Translations under genes and position numbers: made by a program
The notes under the pieces: generated by a model
Told to the model about the DNA's origin: nothing
What the model saw: the letters and a program-made list of their open reading frames with translations, nothing else
Databases searched by the model: none
Shown here: positions 18,205-26,845 of the stretch, piece by piece
Layout: every line of letters starts with the position of its first letter
How positions within the stretch are numbered: the first letter of the stretch is position 1
DNA from: Chlamydia trachomatis
Lineage (GTDB): Bacteria; Chlamydiota; Chlamydiia; Chlamydiales; Rhabdochlamydiaceae
Direction: 5' to 3'
Length of the DNA: 47,007 nt
Assembly: GCA_945898205.1 (NCBI GenBank)
Contig: CAMDHO010000012.1
Location: 1-47,007 of the forward strand

Positions 18205-18510
18205 ATGGGGCGCCCATCATTCAAAAGCAAGGAAGACAAGAAAAATCTTATAGAGGATTGGCAAGCGAGCGGGCTCAGCATTCGTAAGTGGTGTCAGCAG
18301 GTGCAGATTCCGCAAAGCAGATTTCATCAATGGAAAAATAAATTATTGCCTGTCAAAAAAACAGTTCCAAATGCATTCGTTGAATTGCCTGAAGAAAAAG
18401 TAACAGATATTCAGCTGGAGTATAAAGGAGTTAAAATTTATCTAAGCAAAGGTTTTGATGAAAATCTTCTTTCAGAATGCTTTCAAGTAATTAGGAGGTT
18501 GCCATGTTAA
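18205..18510 (+). CDS. tnpA: IS66 accessory protein TnpA
   Basis: A 101-residue helix-turn-helix protein: LIEDWQASGLSIRKWCQQVQIPQSRFHQWKNKL is the IS66 orf1 (TnpA) DNA-binding domain, followed by the usual short beta-rich tail. It is preceded by GAGGAGGG 6 bases before the ATG. The end overlaps the next frame by 7 bases, as is normal for the IS66 tnpA-tnpB pair. Confidence 0.85.
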   Translation: MGRPSFKSKEDKKNLIEDWQASGLSIRKWCQQVQIPQSRFHQWKNKLLPVKKTVPNAFVELPEEKVTDIQLEYKGVKIYLSKGFDENLLSECFQVIRRLPC

Positions 18511-19961
18511 CCCTAGCAACTAGCACCCGGTTTTTTCTCTATCAACATGCTGTGAATATGCATAAGAGTTTTGAGGGTCTTATGCATATCACAGAAGAAT
18601 CATTTCCGGGAGAGATCTTCTCTGGAGCGTTCTTTATTTTCCTTACTAGAAGAAAAGATCAGATGAAAGTTCTTTATTGGGATGTGGATGGTCTTGCTAT
18701 CTGGTTTAAACGCTTAGAAAAACCGCCTTTTGATAGTCCTAAAACAGAGCTTGAGATTCTTCGAGCTGAGCATGCGAATCTTCAAGCAAGCTATTTTGAA
18801 GTTAAAGAGCGGCTCGCCTGGCTTCTTCGTCAATTGTTTGGCAAGAAATCTGAAAAGGTTATTTCTGGTGTTTCTACTAGTATGCAACTAGAGTTTGAAG
18901 GTTTTTCCGTCGAAACTTTAACTCCGCCCATACAGCCTGATTCCGAACCTAAACCGCTTCGCAAACCGGTCCGAGACGGAAAGGATGCAATTAAGCTTCC
19001 TGCAGATTTACCTGTTAAAACAACTGTCATCGACATCCCTGAAGAAGACAAGCTTTGCAAAGAAACAGGATTGCCTCTTGTGAAAATAGGACAAGAAATA
19101 GCGTGCAAACTGGCTCATACTCCTGGAAGCTGTTTTATAAAGGAACTTATTCGCTTTAAATATGCTCATCCTAATAGAGCAGAGCAAGGCGTTTTCTGTG
19201 CCGACTTGCCAAGCACAATTTTTCCTAAGTGCAGAGCTGATGACAGTGTTTTAGCCGATATTTTAGTGAAAAAGTTTGCAGATCACTTGCCTCTCTATCG
19301 GATCTCTGAAATTATGGGGAGAGATAATATAGGAATCAGTCGAAAATTACTCTCTCAATGGGTGATGCATTCTGGCGCCGCTTTAACCCCTCTATATAAT
19401 GAAATGGTAAAAAAAGTCATTTCAAGCGGTAATATTTATGTTGATGAATCTCCAATCAATGTTCAAGCTAAAGGGGAGATTCAAAAAGGCTATATGTGGG
19501 TGATTGTTCGAGGAAATGAATCGAATCCTCCTTACAGAATCTATGATTTTTCGGAAAATAGGTGTCACGACCATATTTTCAAGCTACTTCATGAGTGTAA
19601 AGGATCTCTAGATTCTGACAAATATGGAGCCTATGTAACATTAGCTAAAAAAGAGCATATAATTTGGCATCCTTGCTTCGCACATATAAGGAGATATTTT
19701 TTTGAGGTTGAATCAGGAGATGTTAAGTTTTGTGAATGGGTGTTAAGGCAAATTCGTTATCTTTACATGTTTGAAAGAGTTGCTTGGAATCGATCCCCCG
19801 AAGAAAGACTCAAGATCCGTCAAGAAAAGGAAGTTCCTATCATTGACGAACTCATCAAAAAAATTAAAGAGAGATTCGATAAACTAGACTATTTACCAAA
19901 ATCGAAATTCAGCAAAGCTATTAACTATTTTTTAGGACTTATACCTTATCTTAAAAATTAA
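18504..19961 (+). pseudogene. IS66 TnpB-TnpC fusion, ended by a premature stop
   Basis: Residues 1-72 (STRFFLYQHAVNMHKSFEGL to VLYWDVDGLAIWFKRLEK) are the N-terminal two thirds of TnpB. From about residue 73 the frame passes straight into TnpC: LRAEHANLQASYFEVKERLAWLLRQLFGKKSEK is its helical start, then the Zn-binding region (CKETGLPLVKIG), and the DDE domain with YVDESPINVQ and SLDSDKYGAYV. So a deletion has joined tnpB to tnpC. The frame ends at TAA 19959-19961, before the third catalytic residue, although the reading continues in frame beyond it (next entry). The protein cannot be an active transposase. Confidence 0.85.
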
Positions 19962-20226
19962 ACAAAACACGCCTACTCTAGAATTGACAACAATCTAGCG
20001 GAAAGAGCCATTCGACCTTTAACTATTGGAAGAAAAAACTGGCTATTCTTTGGAAGTCTAGATGCCGGTTAACACTCTGCAGTTATCTTTTCTCTAATCC
20101 AAACTTGCCGAGGGCTAGGAATTATATTTGAAAGATGTTTTTAGAAGGCTTATGGATCATAATTCTCAAAAATTAGAAGAACTTCTTCCTGATCAATGGT
20201 TGCTGGCTCGTCAAAAATCTAACTAG
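19962..20226 (+). pseudogene. 3' remnant of IS66 tnpC
   Basis: In the same frame as the upstream gene, directly after its TAA, one reads TKHAYSRIDNNLAERAIRPL and TIGRKNWLFFGSLDAG before another stop. IDNNLAERAIRP contains the third catalytic acidic residue of IS66 transposases. After further frame damage (HSAVIFSLIQTCRGLGI) the C-terminus ends at TAG 20224-20226, next to the right inverted repeat. Confidence 0.8.
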
Positions 20227-20468
20227 ATGAGATGGGTTCGTTAGTCGTTTACGTCGCTTACGCATACATCCATCTCTCCTATTGATATTCGCCATTGATT
20301 ACCATCCCCAAGACTCTCTTTTTTCACCATGAGTATTGATTGATAACATATTAAAAAACTAAGCTTTGACTCAGATTTGATTTACTTTGACTTTATAAAA
20401 GATGCGCGTACAAGTATGGTGGGGCCGTGAACTTGGGTTAAGACAACGTTTCTCATTGTCCTGCATTC

Positions 20469-21890
20469 TTAATGCCAGGTTTTTAACCACTCATCATACT
20501 CTGAAGGTTTTAAACGGAATCTAGCAATGCTTCCTTTGTGAAGACTCATTAACATAATTTCAATAACTTCCACAAGCTTTACTTGATCATCTATTGCTAC
20601 AGATTCAAAGGCCCTCTGCTTGATCGTTGCTACTGCCATTTTTTTATCCATACATCCTCGAATAATTTCTCCTATTATCAAAATAATAAGGTTGCGATAT
20701 CGCAATCGAAAGGGGTCCGGATCCCCGAGTTCTTGACGAGTTGCTGAGTAAAGAGAACTAGAGCGCTCATAGGCCCAGATAAACACTTCTCCTAGTAATT
20801 CCATATGATTTAATTCATACACACCGAGAAGCCCACTGACGTAGACTTGCTCTGGCATATCAACAAATGACAAGGGGCATAGGTTTTCACGGATTAAAGG
20901 GATATTAGCAGCAAGCCTGGATACTCGCTTGTTAACATCCAGGAACGGTTGTAGATAAGGCAAGTGAACCATCACAAAAAACGATTGCTCAAAAGGATCT
21001 GTAATGGCATTGGCTGTGTCTAGAATTTGTTCAAAGCATTCGCTAATTAGTTGCGGGATTCCAAGAGGTTGATATACAGATTTAGCTATGCCTACTAGTT
21101 GTGAACGCAGGCTTCCACAAGCTCGTTGATCGCGAAGTAAGTTGTCTGATAAAAGAGCATGTAAGTTGAAAATAGTAAAGCTATTAAATTTTACTTGCTC
21201 AGCCGACTCTACTATAAACTCAATAGCAGCTTTATGATTTAAGATCATTTGAGCTTCCATGGAATCTTTACCTTCTGGAGATTCTCCAAGCCCTAATAGA
21301 CGTTCCGTTTCTAGCAATGAATAAGTGTTGCCTTCTAATCGGCTGGAATTCCATGACAAATCAATCAATAGACGGTCTAAAATTTGTCTTGCGTAAGTTC
21401 CTGCGGGGCGTTCACTATCTGGAGATTTTCCAATTGAAAATAAATGCTTTCGCGTGGCTTCAGAAAGATAATATGTTTCATTAGGGCGGTATGTATCTAG
21501 GAATTCTCGATTATATCCAACTGGACGCCGTGCTTGAATGGGTTTTCGGACAGCTTCCTGAATAGCCAAAGCTATAGGCGATAATGGAATCAAATTTTCT
21601 ATCACGCCAGTTAATGGCGCATTCAAAGAAGGAGGGGAGATGGCTTTTTCAATGTCTGTAGTAGCTAGTTGCTATCTCCTAGCGCGAGCTTTACCTAAGG
21701 AGGTTAACTGTCCTTCCATCGTTAAAAAAGCTAAATAGCGTTGCAAAGATCTTTTAGGTAATGGGGGGGTTAATAGATGTAAAACACCTTCTAAAGAAGC
21801 CCCCTCAGGGAACTGCTTGACTATCTGCAAGATAGAGCTAAAAACTTCGTTCAAAATTTGTTTCGCCATCGACATACCCCTTTTACCCAT
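20469..21890 (-). pseudogene. Fic-family protein with winged-helix N-terminus, split by one in-frame stop
   Basis: One continuous frame from 21890 (better start ATG 21869 with AAGGGG upstream) to TGA/TAA at 20469, interrupted only by TAG at 21672-21674. The first 72 codons (FPEGASLEGVLHLLTPPLPKRSLQRYLAFLTMEGQL) look like a small winged-helix domain; the following 385 codons contain the Fic AMP-transferase domain. The inhibitory-helix motif is SSRLEGN (S-x3-E-G), and the active-site loop is HLPYLQPFLDVNKRVSR, the common variant of HxFx(D/E)GNxR in which D-x-N-K-R follows. Either the gene died recently or the catalytic part is made separately from a TTG at 21626. No partner gene is visible. Downstream (20253-20468) nothing was recognised. 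Confidence 0.75.
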
Positions 21891-21908
21891 TGGCGCGATT
21901 TATTTTAG

Positions 21909-22297
21909 AATTTCGGTTATTATCCTAAAGTGCCAGCATACCTAGAACTATGGACATCGGATGTCACTCCGGAACAACTAGGAAATATCATGGCTGCAAA
22001 TGGGGAAGCCATGTCCGTTTTAAGTGACGAAGGCGGCATATTTGACATTTTAAGCGGTCTATATTCTGATGGGAAAGCTAACATCGATCTTTTTCTTCAA
22101 GCACATGCAGGAAGCCCCGTACGAGTAGATAGAAAATCAGGTCCTCCAGTATTCATGGAAAGACCTGTTTTATCCATGGGATTAACAGTTCAACCTCAAG
22201 TAATAAAAAGCATATGTGGAAATAAGACCTTTAGAGGAAGAGGGCTTCTCGGAAGATTTCTTTATGCCATCCCAAAGTCGAATATAGGCTCTAGAGC
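21909..22297 (+). pseudogene. Internal fragment of a DUF3987 (primase/helicase-like) protein
   Basis: The frame reads VTPEQLGNIMAANGEAMSVLSDEGGIFDIL, LYSDGKANIDLFLQAHAGSPVRVDR and GRGLLGRFLYAIPKSN, the core of DUF3987 proteins found on phages, plasmids and integrated elements, which often act in replication. Neither the start (a stop lies just upstream) nor the end is present: at about 22297 the sequence switches to an oppositely oriented fragment. The 135 codons with GTG at 21930 are thus only a middle piece. Confidence 0.75.
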
Positions 22298-22687
22298 TAT
22301 TTCTCTTGGACTATGTCCTTTGTCAAGACGATGCTGAATTTCTTCAAGAGCGCTAGGAATTAATAGCCTGGGTTTACGTTTAGGAGATGTTTTTCTATAA
22401 AAGCCTCCAGGGCCTTGTTCTCTAAATAATTTTACGCTAGGTTTCATCGTTATAGAAGGAATTCCAAAAGCTCTGATAATTTCAGCTTGAGTTGAAATAC
22501 CGCTCACACAAAACTGACTGACAATCATTTTGAAACTTTTGACGTCCTCTTCAGCGTGACTAAATACGGGCATTGAGTGCCCATTGAAATAGCATAGTTT
22601 GCCATCATCTTTCGTATAGGCTAAATCTTTGTTGATTGCTACGGTGCCTTCTGCAAAGAGAGGGGTAAACATTTGAGGTTGTGTCAT
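22298..22687 (-). pseudogene. Helix-turn-helix transposase-like protein, N-terminal fragment
   Basis: About 130 codons from ATG 22687: MFTPLFAEGTVAINKDLAYTKDDGKLCYFNGH, VSGISTQAEIIRAFGIPSITMKPSVKLFREQG and PRLLIPSALEEIQHRLDKGHSPREIA. The second half holds two helix-turn-helix-like units. Proteins of this shape form the N-terminus of a group of transposase-like genes in environmental chlamydiae and other bacteria; the catalytic half is missing because the frame runs into the antisense of the DUF3987 fragment. The exact IS family is not certain. Confidence 0.55.
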
Positions 22688-22831
22688 ACGATTCCAAAAA
22701 AGTGATTTCTGCCTAACTTTAATATCAGAAATCTGATTTTTTTGGATCTTTTTTTTAACAAGCTGTTTATTTCGATTTTTGACTTCGAGTAGCTCTCTAA
22801 GCCCCTTTCTTGTTTAAAAATTAGTTTATGC

Positions 22832-23533
22832 GATCAGGATGTCTGAATTTGCTTTTTTAATAAACTTCCAGGTTTTGTTGTGCTGATAGCACGAGATTGC
22901 TCTTGCTTATTTGACAAGAGCAATCTGTCCATTGTCGACGCACTAATATGTAATAATTTAAAGCGAACCTCTGGAGGTAAAGATAGATGCCCATAATTTT
23001 CTAATTTACGTAAGAGTTCTGGTAAAAAAGGGACTAATCTTTTAGAGCAGATATAATTAGCAGCTTTCCAGACTGTTAGTAACGCTTGGCATACTTCTGG
23101 TCCATAGATAGGTTTTCTATGGACCTTTTGACTGATAGGTGTCTTTACTTTGCCAAGTAAGTTGATGGCATATTTTCGTTCATAACCTGTGGTTGCAATG
23201 AATCCATCTAAAATCTTACTTTTCTCTTTCCAACACGATTCTCTATAACCTGTTCGAACTTTTTCTAATAATTTTTTGTGCAATTCTAAACTTATGCGAT
23301 TTTCCATAATAGCCTCGTTAAATCAACCTAAAAATGGTTTGATTTTATTTGAAGCAACACTTAGTGAGAAGTAAGATTTCCAGTGAGTCAATGCGCTAAT
23401 CAAAGCTCAAATGAGACAATCAAAAAATTATGTGCAGAGCATAACTAATCTGAAACTATTTTTCCTGGGACAAATCTACGGCTTTTTTATGAATTAGTCT
23501 CTTTGTGAAATCCCTGAGATCAGGATGTCTGAA
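22832..23533. repeat. 16-bp direct repeat flanking the rve transposase fragment
   Basis: GATCAGGATGTCTGAA occurs at 22832-22847 and at 23518-23533, same orientation, bracketing the truncated transposase and its upstream region. It may be a recombination footprint or the end of a small element. Confidence 0.75.
22834..23307 (-). pseudogene. Integrase-core (rve) transposase, N-terminal fragment
   Basis: 157 codons: KLLEKVRTGYRESCWKEKSKILDGFIATTGYERKYAINLL, SKRLVPFLPELLRKLENYGHL and ISASTMDRLL followed by RAISTTKPGSLLKKQI. This is the N-terminal half of integrase-core transposases, which continue with a D-x-D catalytic domain after KKQIP. The frame stops right at that point (at QTS). The stop-proximal 16 bases (22832-22847) recur at 23518-23533 outside the gene, so the 3' half seems to have been lost by a deletion or recombination at this repeat. 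The start has a GAGG site 7 bases upstream. Confidence 0.7.
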
Positions 23534-23548
23534 GTTAGGTTATACTAG

Positions 23549-23572
23549 TACGTAACTTTTGGCGGAGTTAGG
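23549..23572. mobile_element. Solitary end of an IS1634-like element
   Basis: ACGTAACTTTTGGCGGAGTTAGGG here matches, with one change, the terminal repeat of the element remnant at 43622-43645, in the same orientation. The flank on its right is flavoprotein sequence (next entry), just as the flank at 43646 is permease sequence, so this marks an old insertion whose body has been lost. Confidence 0.7.
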
Positions 23573-23682
23573 GTTTAAAATCATAAGAGCAGCTCTTTCT
23601 CCAGATACACAAGCAGCTTCCATTGTTCCTGGAAATTCCATTAGAATAGAGGTGTGTTCGCCAGCAAAATAGAGTGCAATGG
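23573..23682 (-). pseudogene. C-terminal fragment of an FAD-dependent amine oxidase
   Basis: The minus strand reads ALYFAGEHTSILMEFPGTME and AACVSGERAALMILNP: the conserved FAD-binding C-terminus of flavin amine oxidases (FAGEHTS; SGERAA). It is cut at its 3' end by the IS end at 23549-23572 and has no visible 5' part. It could be the other half of the gene that starts at 11217. Confidence 0.7.
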
Positions 23683-23724
23683 ATTAGCTTTGGTTTTCAT
23701 CATGGAATTTTTCCTTTTGCACAC

Positions 23725-24267
23725 TTAGTTTTTAATTTTCGCAAGTGCTTTTATAAATTCCTTGAATTTTTCCAGTTGATTCTCGGCTTTTGCCCACCGT
23801 TTCACTTCTTGAAGATCAACTTTTTGATCCTGAAATACCATAATAGCTTGCTCCAGGGATTGCCTGTCATTCCAGTGAAAAAAGCTTGAAAGGCGGTCTT
23901 TGACGCAATCCGCAGGGGTCAGTAACTCTAGTTGGCCAAATGGTGTGTGTAGAGTTTTAAAACGATGGACGAGCTCTTCTCCTACGGCAACTGGAGGGGT
24001 TACAAATTCGATAAAATATGGACAATCTGAGCGTGAAAAGTATTTACCTTTAAATTGAAATCCAAGCTCTAAAAGCACCTCTTTCACTTTAGCTTTGGTT
24101 TCATAGGTAACAAAGTCAAGATCGTAGGATAGATAACGATTGCAGGAATAGATAGCAACGCATGCACCGCCCACTAAAACCGTTTTCATGTTATGTTCAT
24201 TAAATTTAGTATGAACCAACGCAGCCAGATCAGAGATGGAGATCGTTTTAAAGTCTATAATGGTCAT
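23725..24267 (-). CDS. Nucleotidyltransferase-like protein (AbiEii/MNT-type toxin candidate)
   Basis: A 180-residue protein with the nucleotidyltransferase fold signature near the N-terminus: TVLVGGACVAIYSCNRYLSYDLDFVTYE (about 29-56), that is G-G followed 15-20 residues later by D-x-D. Family members are AbiEii-like or DUF6036-type nucleotidyltransferases, some of which are toxins that modify tRNA. The body carries HTPFGQLELLTPADCVKDRLSSFFHWNDRQ, the second conserved block. The ATG overlaps the stop of the upstream winged-helix gene by 4 bases (ATGA), so the two form one operon. Intact amid dead DNA, which suggests selection or addiction. Toxin role is inference. Confidence 0.75.
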   Translation of the reverse strand: MTIIDFKTISISDLAALVHTKFNEHNMKTVLVGGACVAIYSCNRYLSYDLDFVTYETKAKVKEVLLELGFQFKGKYFSRSDCPYFIEFVTPPVAVGEELVHRFKTLHTPFGQLELLTPADCVKDRLSSFFHWNDRQSLEQAIMVFQDQKVDLQEVKRWAKAENQLEKFKEFIKALAKIKN

Positions 24268-24602
24268 GCTAGTGGTTTTCCGGTGCGACGAGGTCGTTTT
24301 CTGTCTGATGTTTCATAATATTTTTTCTTGAATTCTTCTGGGAGAGTTTCATAAACACGTTGTAAAAAAGAACGCAATTCTTCAAGAAAGAGATATCGAG
24401 GGTTGAACTGAAAAATTCGTGTTTTTCCTACAAGCATACTGACAAGGATTCCACCTTTCTCAAGTCGTAGTAGGGCTTGTTGCATGGGCGAAAGGGTGCA
24501 CTGGAATTGTTTTTTTAGTTGTAATCCATAGCACGTTTTGTTTTGGAGCAGATAGAAAAGAACCCGTTCTATGGATTCATTGCCAAAAAGAGCCTCTAGC
24601 AT
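24264..24602 (-). CDS. Winged-helix regulator / antitoxin candidate paired with the nucleotidyltransferase
   Basis: A 112-residue winged-helix protein: LFGNESIERVLFYLLQNKTCYGLQLKKQFQCTLSPMQQALLRLEKGGILVSMLVGKTRIFQFNP (about 5-68) is the DNA-binding domain, and the remainder is a helical segment and a very basic tail (DRKRPRRTGKP). Regulators of this type precede nucleotidyltransferase genes in AbiE-like modules. It is the first gene of a two-gene operon. A palindrome placed over its promoter indicates autoregulation. RBS GAGGTG lies 5-6 bases before the ATG. Confidence 0.75.
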   Translation of the reverse strand: MLEALFGNESIERVLFYLLQNKTCYGLQLKKQFQCTLSPMQQALLRLEKGGILVSMLVGKTRIFQFNPRYLFLEELRSFLQRVYETLPEEFKKKYYETSDRKRPRRTGKPLA

Positions 24603-24608
24603 TGATCA

Positions 24609-24652
24609 CCTCTATTTAAGGTAATGTTACCGTAAATTGAGGTACATGTCAA
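24609..24652 (-). promoter_or_regulatory. Promoter with overlapping 34-bp palindromic operator
   Basis: Minus-strand TTGACA (24647-24652), a 17-base spacer (24630-24646) and TAACAT (24624-24629) form a good sigma-70 promoter. The spacer, -10 and start region coincide with a palindrome at 24609-24642 whose halves are CCTCaATTTAcGGTAA and TTACCtTAAATaGAGG (lower case marks non-pairing positions), separated by CA. This is the place where a repressor would block transcription. Confidence 0.75.
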
Positions 24653-24734
24653 GAGAGTGTTTTGGGAAACGGAGGGGACAGCAATAGTTCAAAGTTATCA
24701 AAATCACTCAATAGCTAATCCTGTTTATTGCGTT

Positions 24735-24929
24735 CTATGTCTTTATTTTTAACTTTTGAAGAAATGGCTCTATCTTTTCTATTGAACGCCCTTCACATGC
24801 ATAAATAATCCGACCAGTGCGGAGGTCAAGGAAAACTGTCATGTATTTATGGCCTTTTTTGATGCTAAATTCATCCATGCTTAGCTAGAGCAGTTTTTTG
24901 TAATGGATATTCTTAATCGTTTTCCGGTC
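24735..24929 (-). pseudogene. ISL3-family transposase fragment
   Basis: Sixty-five codons in one frame with a single internal TAG: DRKTIKNIHYKKLL, stop, LSMDEFSIKKGHKYMTVFL, DLRTGRIIYACEGRSIEKIEPF, ending at TAG 24735-24737. MDEFSIKKGHKY is the start of the DDE domain of ISL3 transposases, D being the first catalytic residue. Both gene ends are gone. Confidence 0.7.
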
Positions 24930-24953
24930 TAGTCCCAAGAACCTGTTTTTTTA

Positions 24954-25232
24954 ATGCATGCTCACCTGGTCTTTCTAACAAAATATCGACGCGATGTGTT
25001 TACTCAGGCAGTTTTAAGCGATTTGCGTGTTTTTTTACGAGTCTATGTAAAGACTTTGAATCAGAACTCATAGAATTCAATGGAGAAGATGACCATCTCA
25101 TCCGCAAGAAAAACCATCCTACTATTCGTAAAAAGCTATGGGGTGGAGCTTTATGGTCTCCGAGCTATTTTTCTGCTAGTTGTGGAGGAGCCCCAATAGA
25201 TTCTATTGGCAGGTAGATTGAAGAGCAACAAA
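24954..25232 (+). pseudogene. IS200/IS605-family TnpA (Y1 transposase) remnant
   Basis: ATG 24954 gives MHAHLVFLTKYRRDVF and LSDLRVFLRV, the start of TnpA. After a frameshift one reads LIEFNGEDDHLIRKKNHPTIRKKLWGGALWSPSYF and SASCGGAPI. In intact enzymes EFNGEDDHVH carries the HUH motif and is separated by about 25 residues from IRKK; here the middle is deleted, so the element is dead. The tail (IEEQQ) follows after a stop. No tnpB is seen; bases 25233-25366 hold nothing recognisable. Confidence 0.75.
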
Positions 25233-25366
25233 CGATCTGTTGATTTTCTAAGAAGCGACTTCGTCGTCTGCGCTCTTAACCCCGCCCTGAACGACGGAGT
25301 ATGCTGCGCATTTAATCAAATTTCTTTTTTCATTTATGAAAAAGACAAGTTTTTTTTAGAGGATGT

Positions 25367-26125
25367 TTATAAGATGTTTTTCGGGTAAAAAACTTGCATA
25401 AGATGAAGTCCATGGGCGGGAGCTGTTATTCCGGCGGCGCTTCTATTTTGACTTTGTAAAAGAGAAGCTAGACAATCAAATTCTATCTTACCACAGCCTA
25501 TGTAGGCCAAGGTTCCTATAATGTTGCGAACCATACGAAATAAGAATCGGTTACCATGTAGTTTAAAGCAAAAACGGTTGTCTCCAAGATTTTCGATTTC
25601 TAAAGAGTAGAGAGTGCATAAAGGGTCTCTTTTTGAAAAAAGAAGAGAGTTGGAAAAGGTGGAAAAATCATGAGTTCCAATAAGCTGGGGGGCTGTTGTT
25701 TTTATTTTTTGGATATCGAGTGGGTAGGGGAAATGCCAAGAGAAGAGTCTGTGTTTTGGTTTTTGAAAAGATGAATTACAAAGGTAGTAGTGGTATTCTT
25801 TTCCCGTATTATTAATGGTGGGGTGAAAGATTCCTGGCATTTCTTCAATGGAAAGAACTATGATTTGCTTGGAAATCAATCGGTTAACGCTTCTAAGTAA
25901 CTTTTCTAAGTTTATAGATTTTTTTTCAGTAAAAAAATTAACCACCTGACCTTCTGCATGGACCCCAGCATCAGTTCGGCTTGCAGCTTGTAGATAGATT
26001 GTTTCTTGAAGAATATGGGAAAGTGTTTTTTCTAAATGCTCTTCTACTGTAGGCCCAAAAGAGGTCTTTTGCCATCCAAAAAGGCCTGTACCATCATAAG
26101 AAATAAGAAGTTTAATGTTTTTCAT
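25367..26125 (-). CDS. truA: tRNA pseudouridine synthase A
   Basis: It converts uridines 38-40 in tRNA anticodon stems to pseudouridine. SYDGTGLFGWQ (9-19) and the catalytic loop ASRTDAGVHAEGQVVNFF with Asp at about 52 are intact, as are RLFSWHFPYPLD, FRMVRNIIGTL and PAHGLHLMQV at the C-terminus. At 252 residues its length is normal. It lies 55 bases downstream of the marC-like gene and may share its transcript. Confidence 0.94.
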   Translation of the reverse strand: MKNIKLLISYDGTGLFGWQKTSFGPTVEEHLEKTLSHILQETIYLQAASRTDAGVHAEGQVVNFFTEKKSINLEKLLRSVNRLISKQIIVLSIEEMPGIFHPTINNTGKEYHYYLCNSSFQKPKHRLFSWHFPYPLDIQKIKTTAPQLIGTHDFSTFSNSLLFSKRDPLCTLYSLEIENLGDNRFCFKLHGNRFLFRMVRNIIGTLAYIGCGKIEFDCLASLLQSQNRSAAGITAPAHGLHLMQVFYPKNIL

Positions 26126-26179
26126 AGGATCCCAAAGATAAACATTGTAATGTCTATATAGAGATTTGTCTAGATTGAA

Positions 26180-26800
26180 TTAACCTTGCGTAAGGAAAAG
26201 TTTGAGTGCACCCGCATAAAGAGTGATGCCTTTTAAACACATTTGTATAGAAATAAGCGTTAAAAGAAGGCCCATAAGTTTTTCGCAAGCGGCAAGTCCT
26301 TTATCTCCAAATAGCTTTTTAAAAGCAGTAGCACTTGTTAAAACAATAACAGAAGCTATCCAAGCAATAAAGATAGCTGGGACTACTAACTGAGTTTTTT
26401 CCTCAGAGTAGAGCATAACAGCAGCTAAAACAGCGGGTCCGGCTATTAAAGGGGTCGCTAAAGGAACGATGAAAGGATTGGATCCGTAGATAGGTTTAGA
26501 TTCTTTTTCGGAACGAAGAGAAGGGAAGACCATGTTAATGGCAATAAGAAATAAAATAATTCCACCTGCAATCAGAATAGTTTCTTCTTGGACATCGATG
26601 ATATTTAGTAAAAGTTGTCCAAAAAAATAAAAACAAATGATGATTCCAAGAGCAATAAGTAATTCTCGTCGAATGATTTTTTTTTGAGTTTTAGGGTCAA
26701 AATCTTTCAATATAGCAATGAATAAGGGGATATTACCAATAGAGTCCATAAGTAAAAATAAAGTAAAGGAATGGGATAAAATGCTTAAAAATGTATCCAT
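26180..26800 (-). CDS. MarC-family integral membrane protein
   Basis: A 206-residue protein with six predicted transmembrane helices. LFLLMDSIGNIPLFIAIL, GGIILFLIAINMVFPS and FIVPLATPLIAGPAVLAAVML are typical of the MarC/YhgN/UPF0056 family, whose molecular function is unknown (despite the name it is not an established drug-resistance protein). A MarC homologue is common in chlamydiae. AAGGA lies 7 bases before the ATG. Confidence 0.9.
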   Translation of the reverse strand: MDTFLSILSHSFTLFLLMDSIGNIPLFIAILKDFDPKTQKKIIRRELLIALGIIICFYFFGQLLLNIIDVQEETILIAGGIILFLIAINMVFPSLRSEKESKPIYGSNPFIVPLATPLIAGPAVLAAVMLYSEEKTQLVVPAIFIAWIASVIVLTSATAFKKLFGDKGLAACEKLMGLLLTLISIQMCLKGITLYAGALKLFLTQG

Positions 26801-26845
26801 AAGATCGTCCTTGTTTCTTTTGCTTTTATATAGAGTAGTTGCTAT

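Larger units (their letters stand above)
18126..20252 (+). mobile_element. IS66-family insertion sequence (about 2.1 kb), inactivated
   Basis: The ends are 22-base inverted repeats: GTAAACGACTGACGAACC... at 18126-18147 and its complement at 20231-20252, with one mismatch (GTCAGT versus GTTAGT). The GTAA start is the type expected for IS66. Inside lie tnpA, a tnpB-tnpC fusion and the tail of tnpC, all in one direction. No 8-bp target duplication is visible, so flanks have been altered. Another copy's left end survives at 34685-34994 with the same terminal repeat (34973-34994). Confidence 0.85.

Noticed and set aside
25206-25388. 60-codon plus-strand frame
   Set aside because: It runs from the IS200 remnant into the 3' end of truA on the other strand and has no features.
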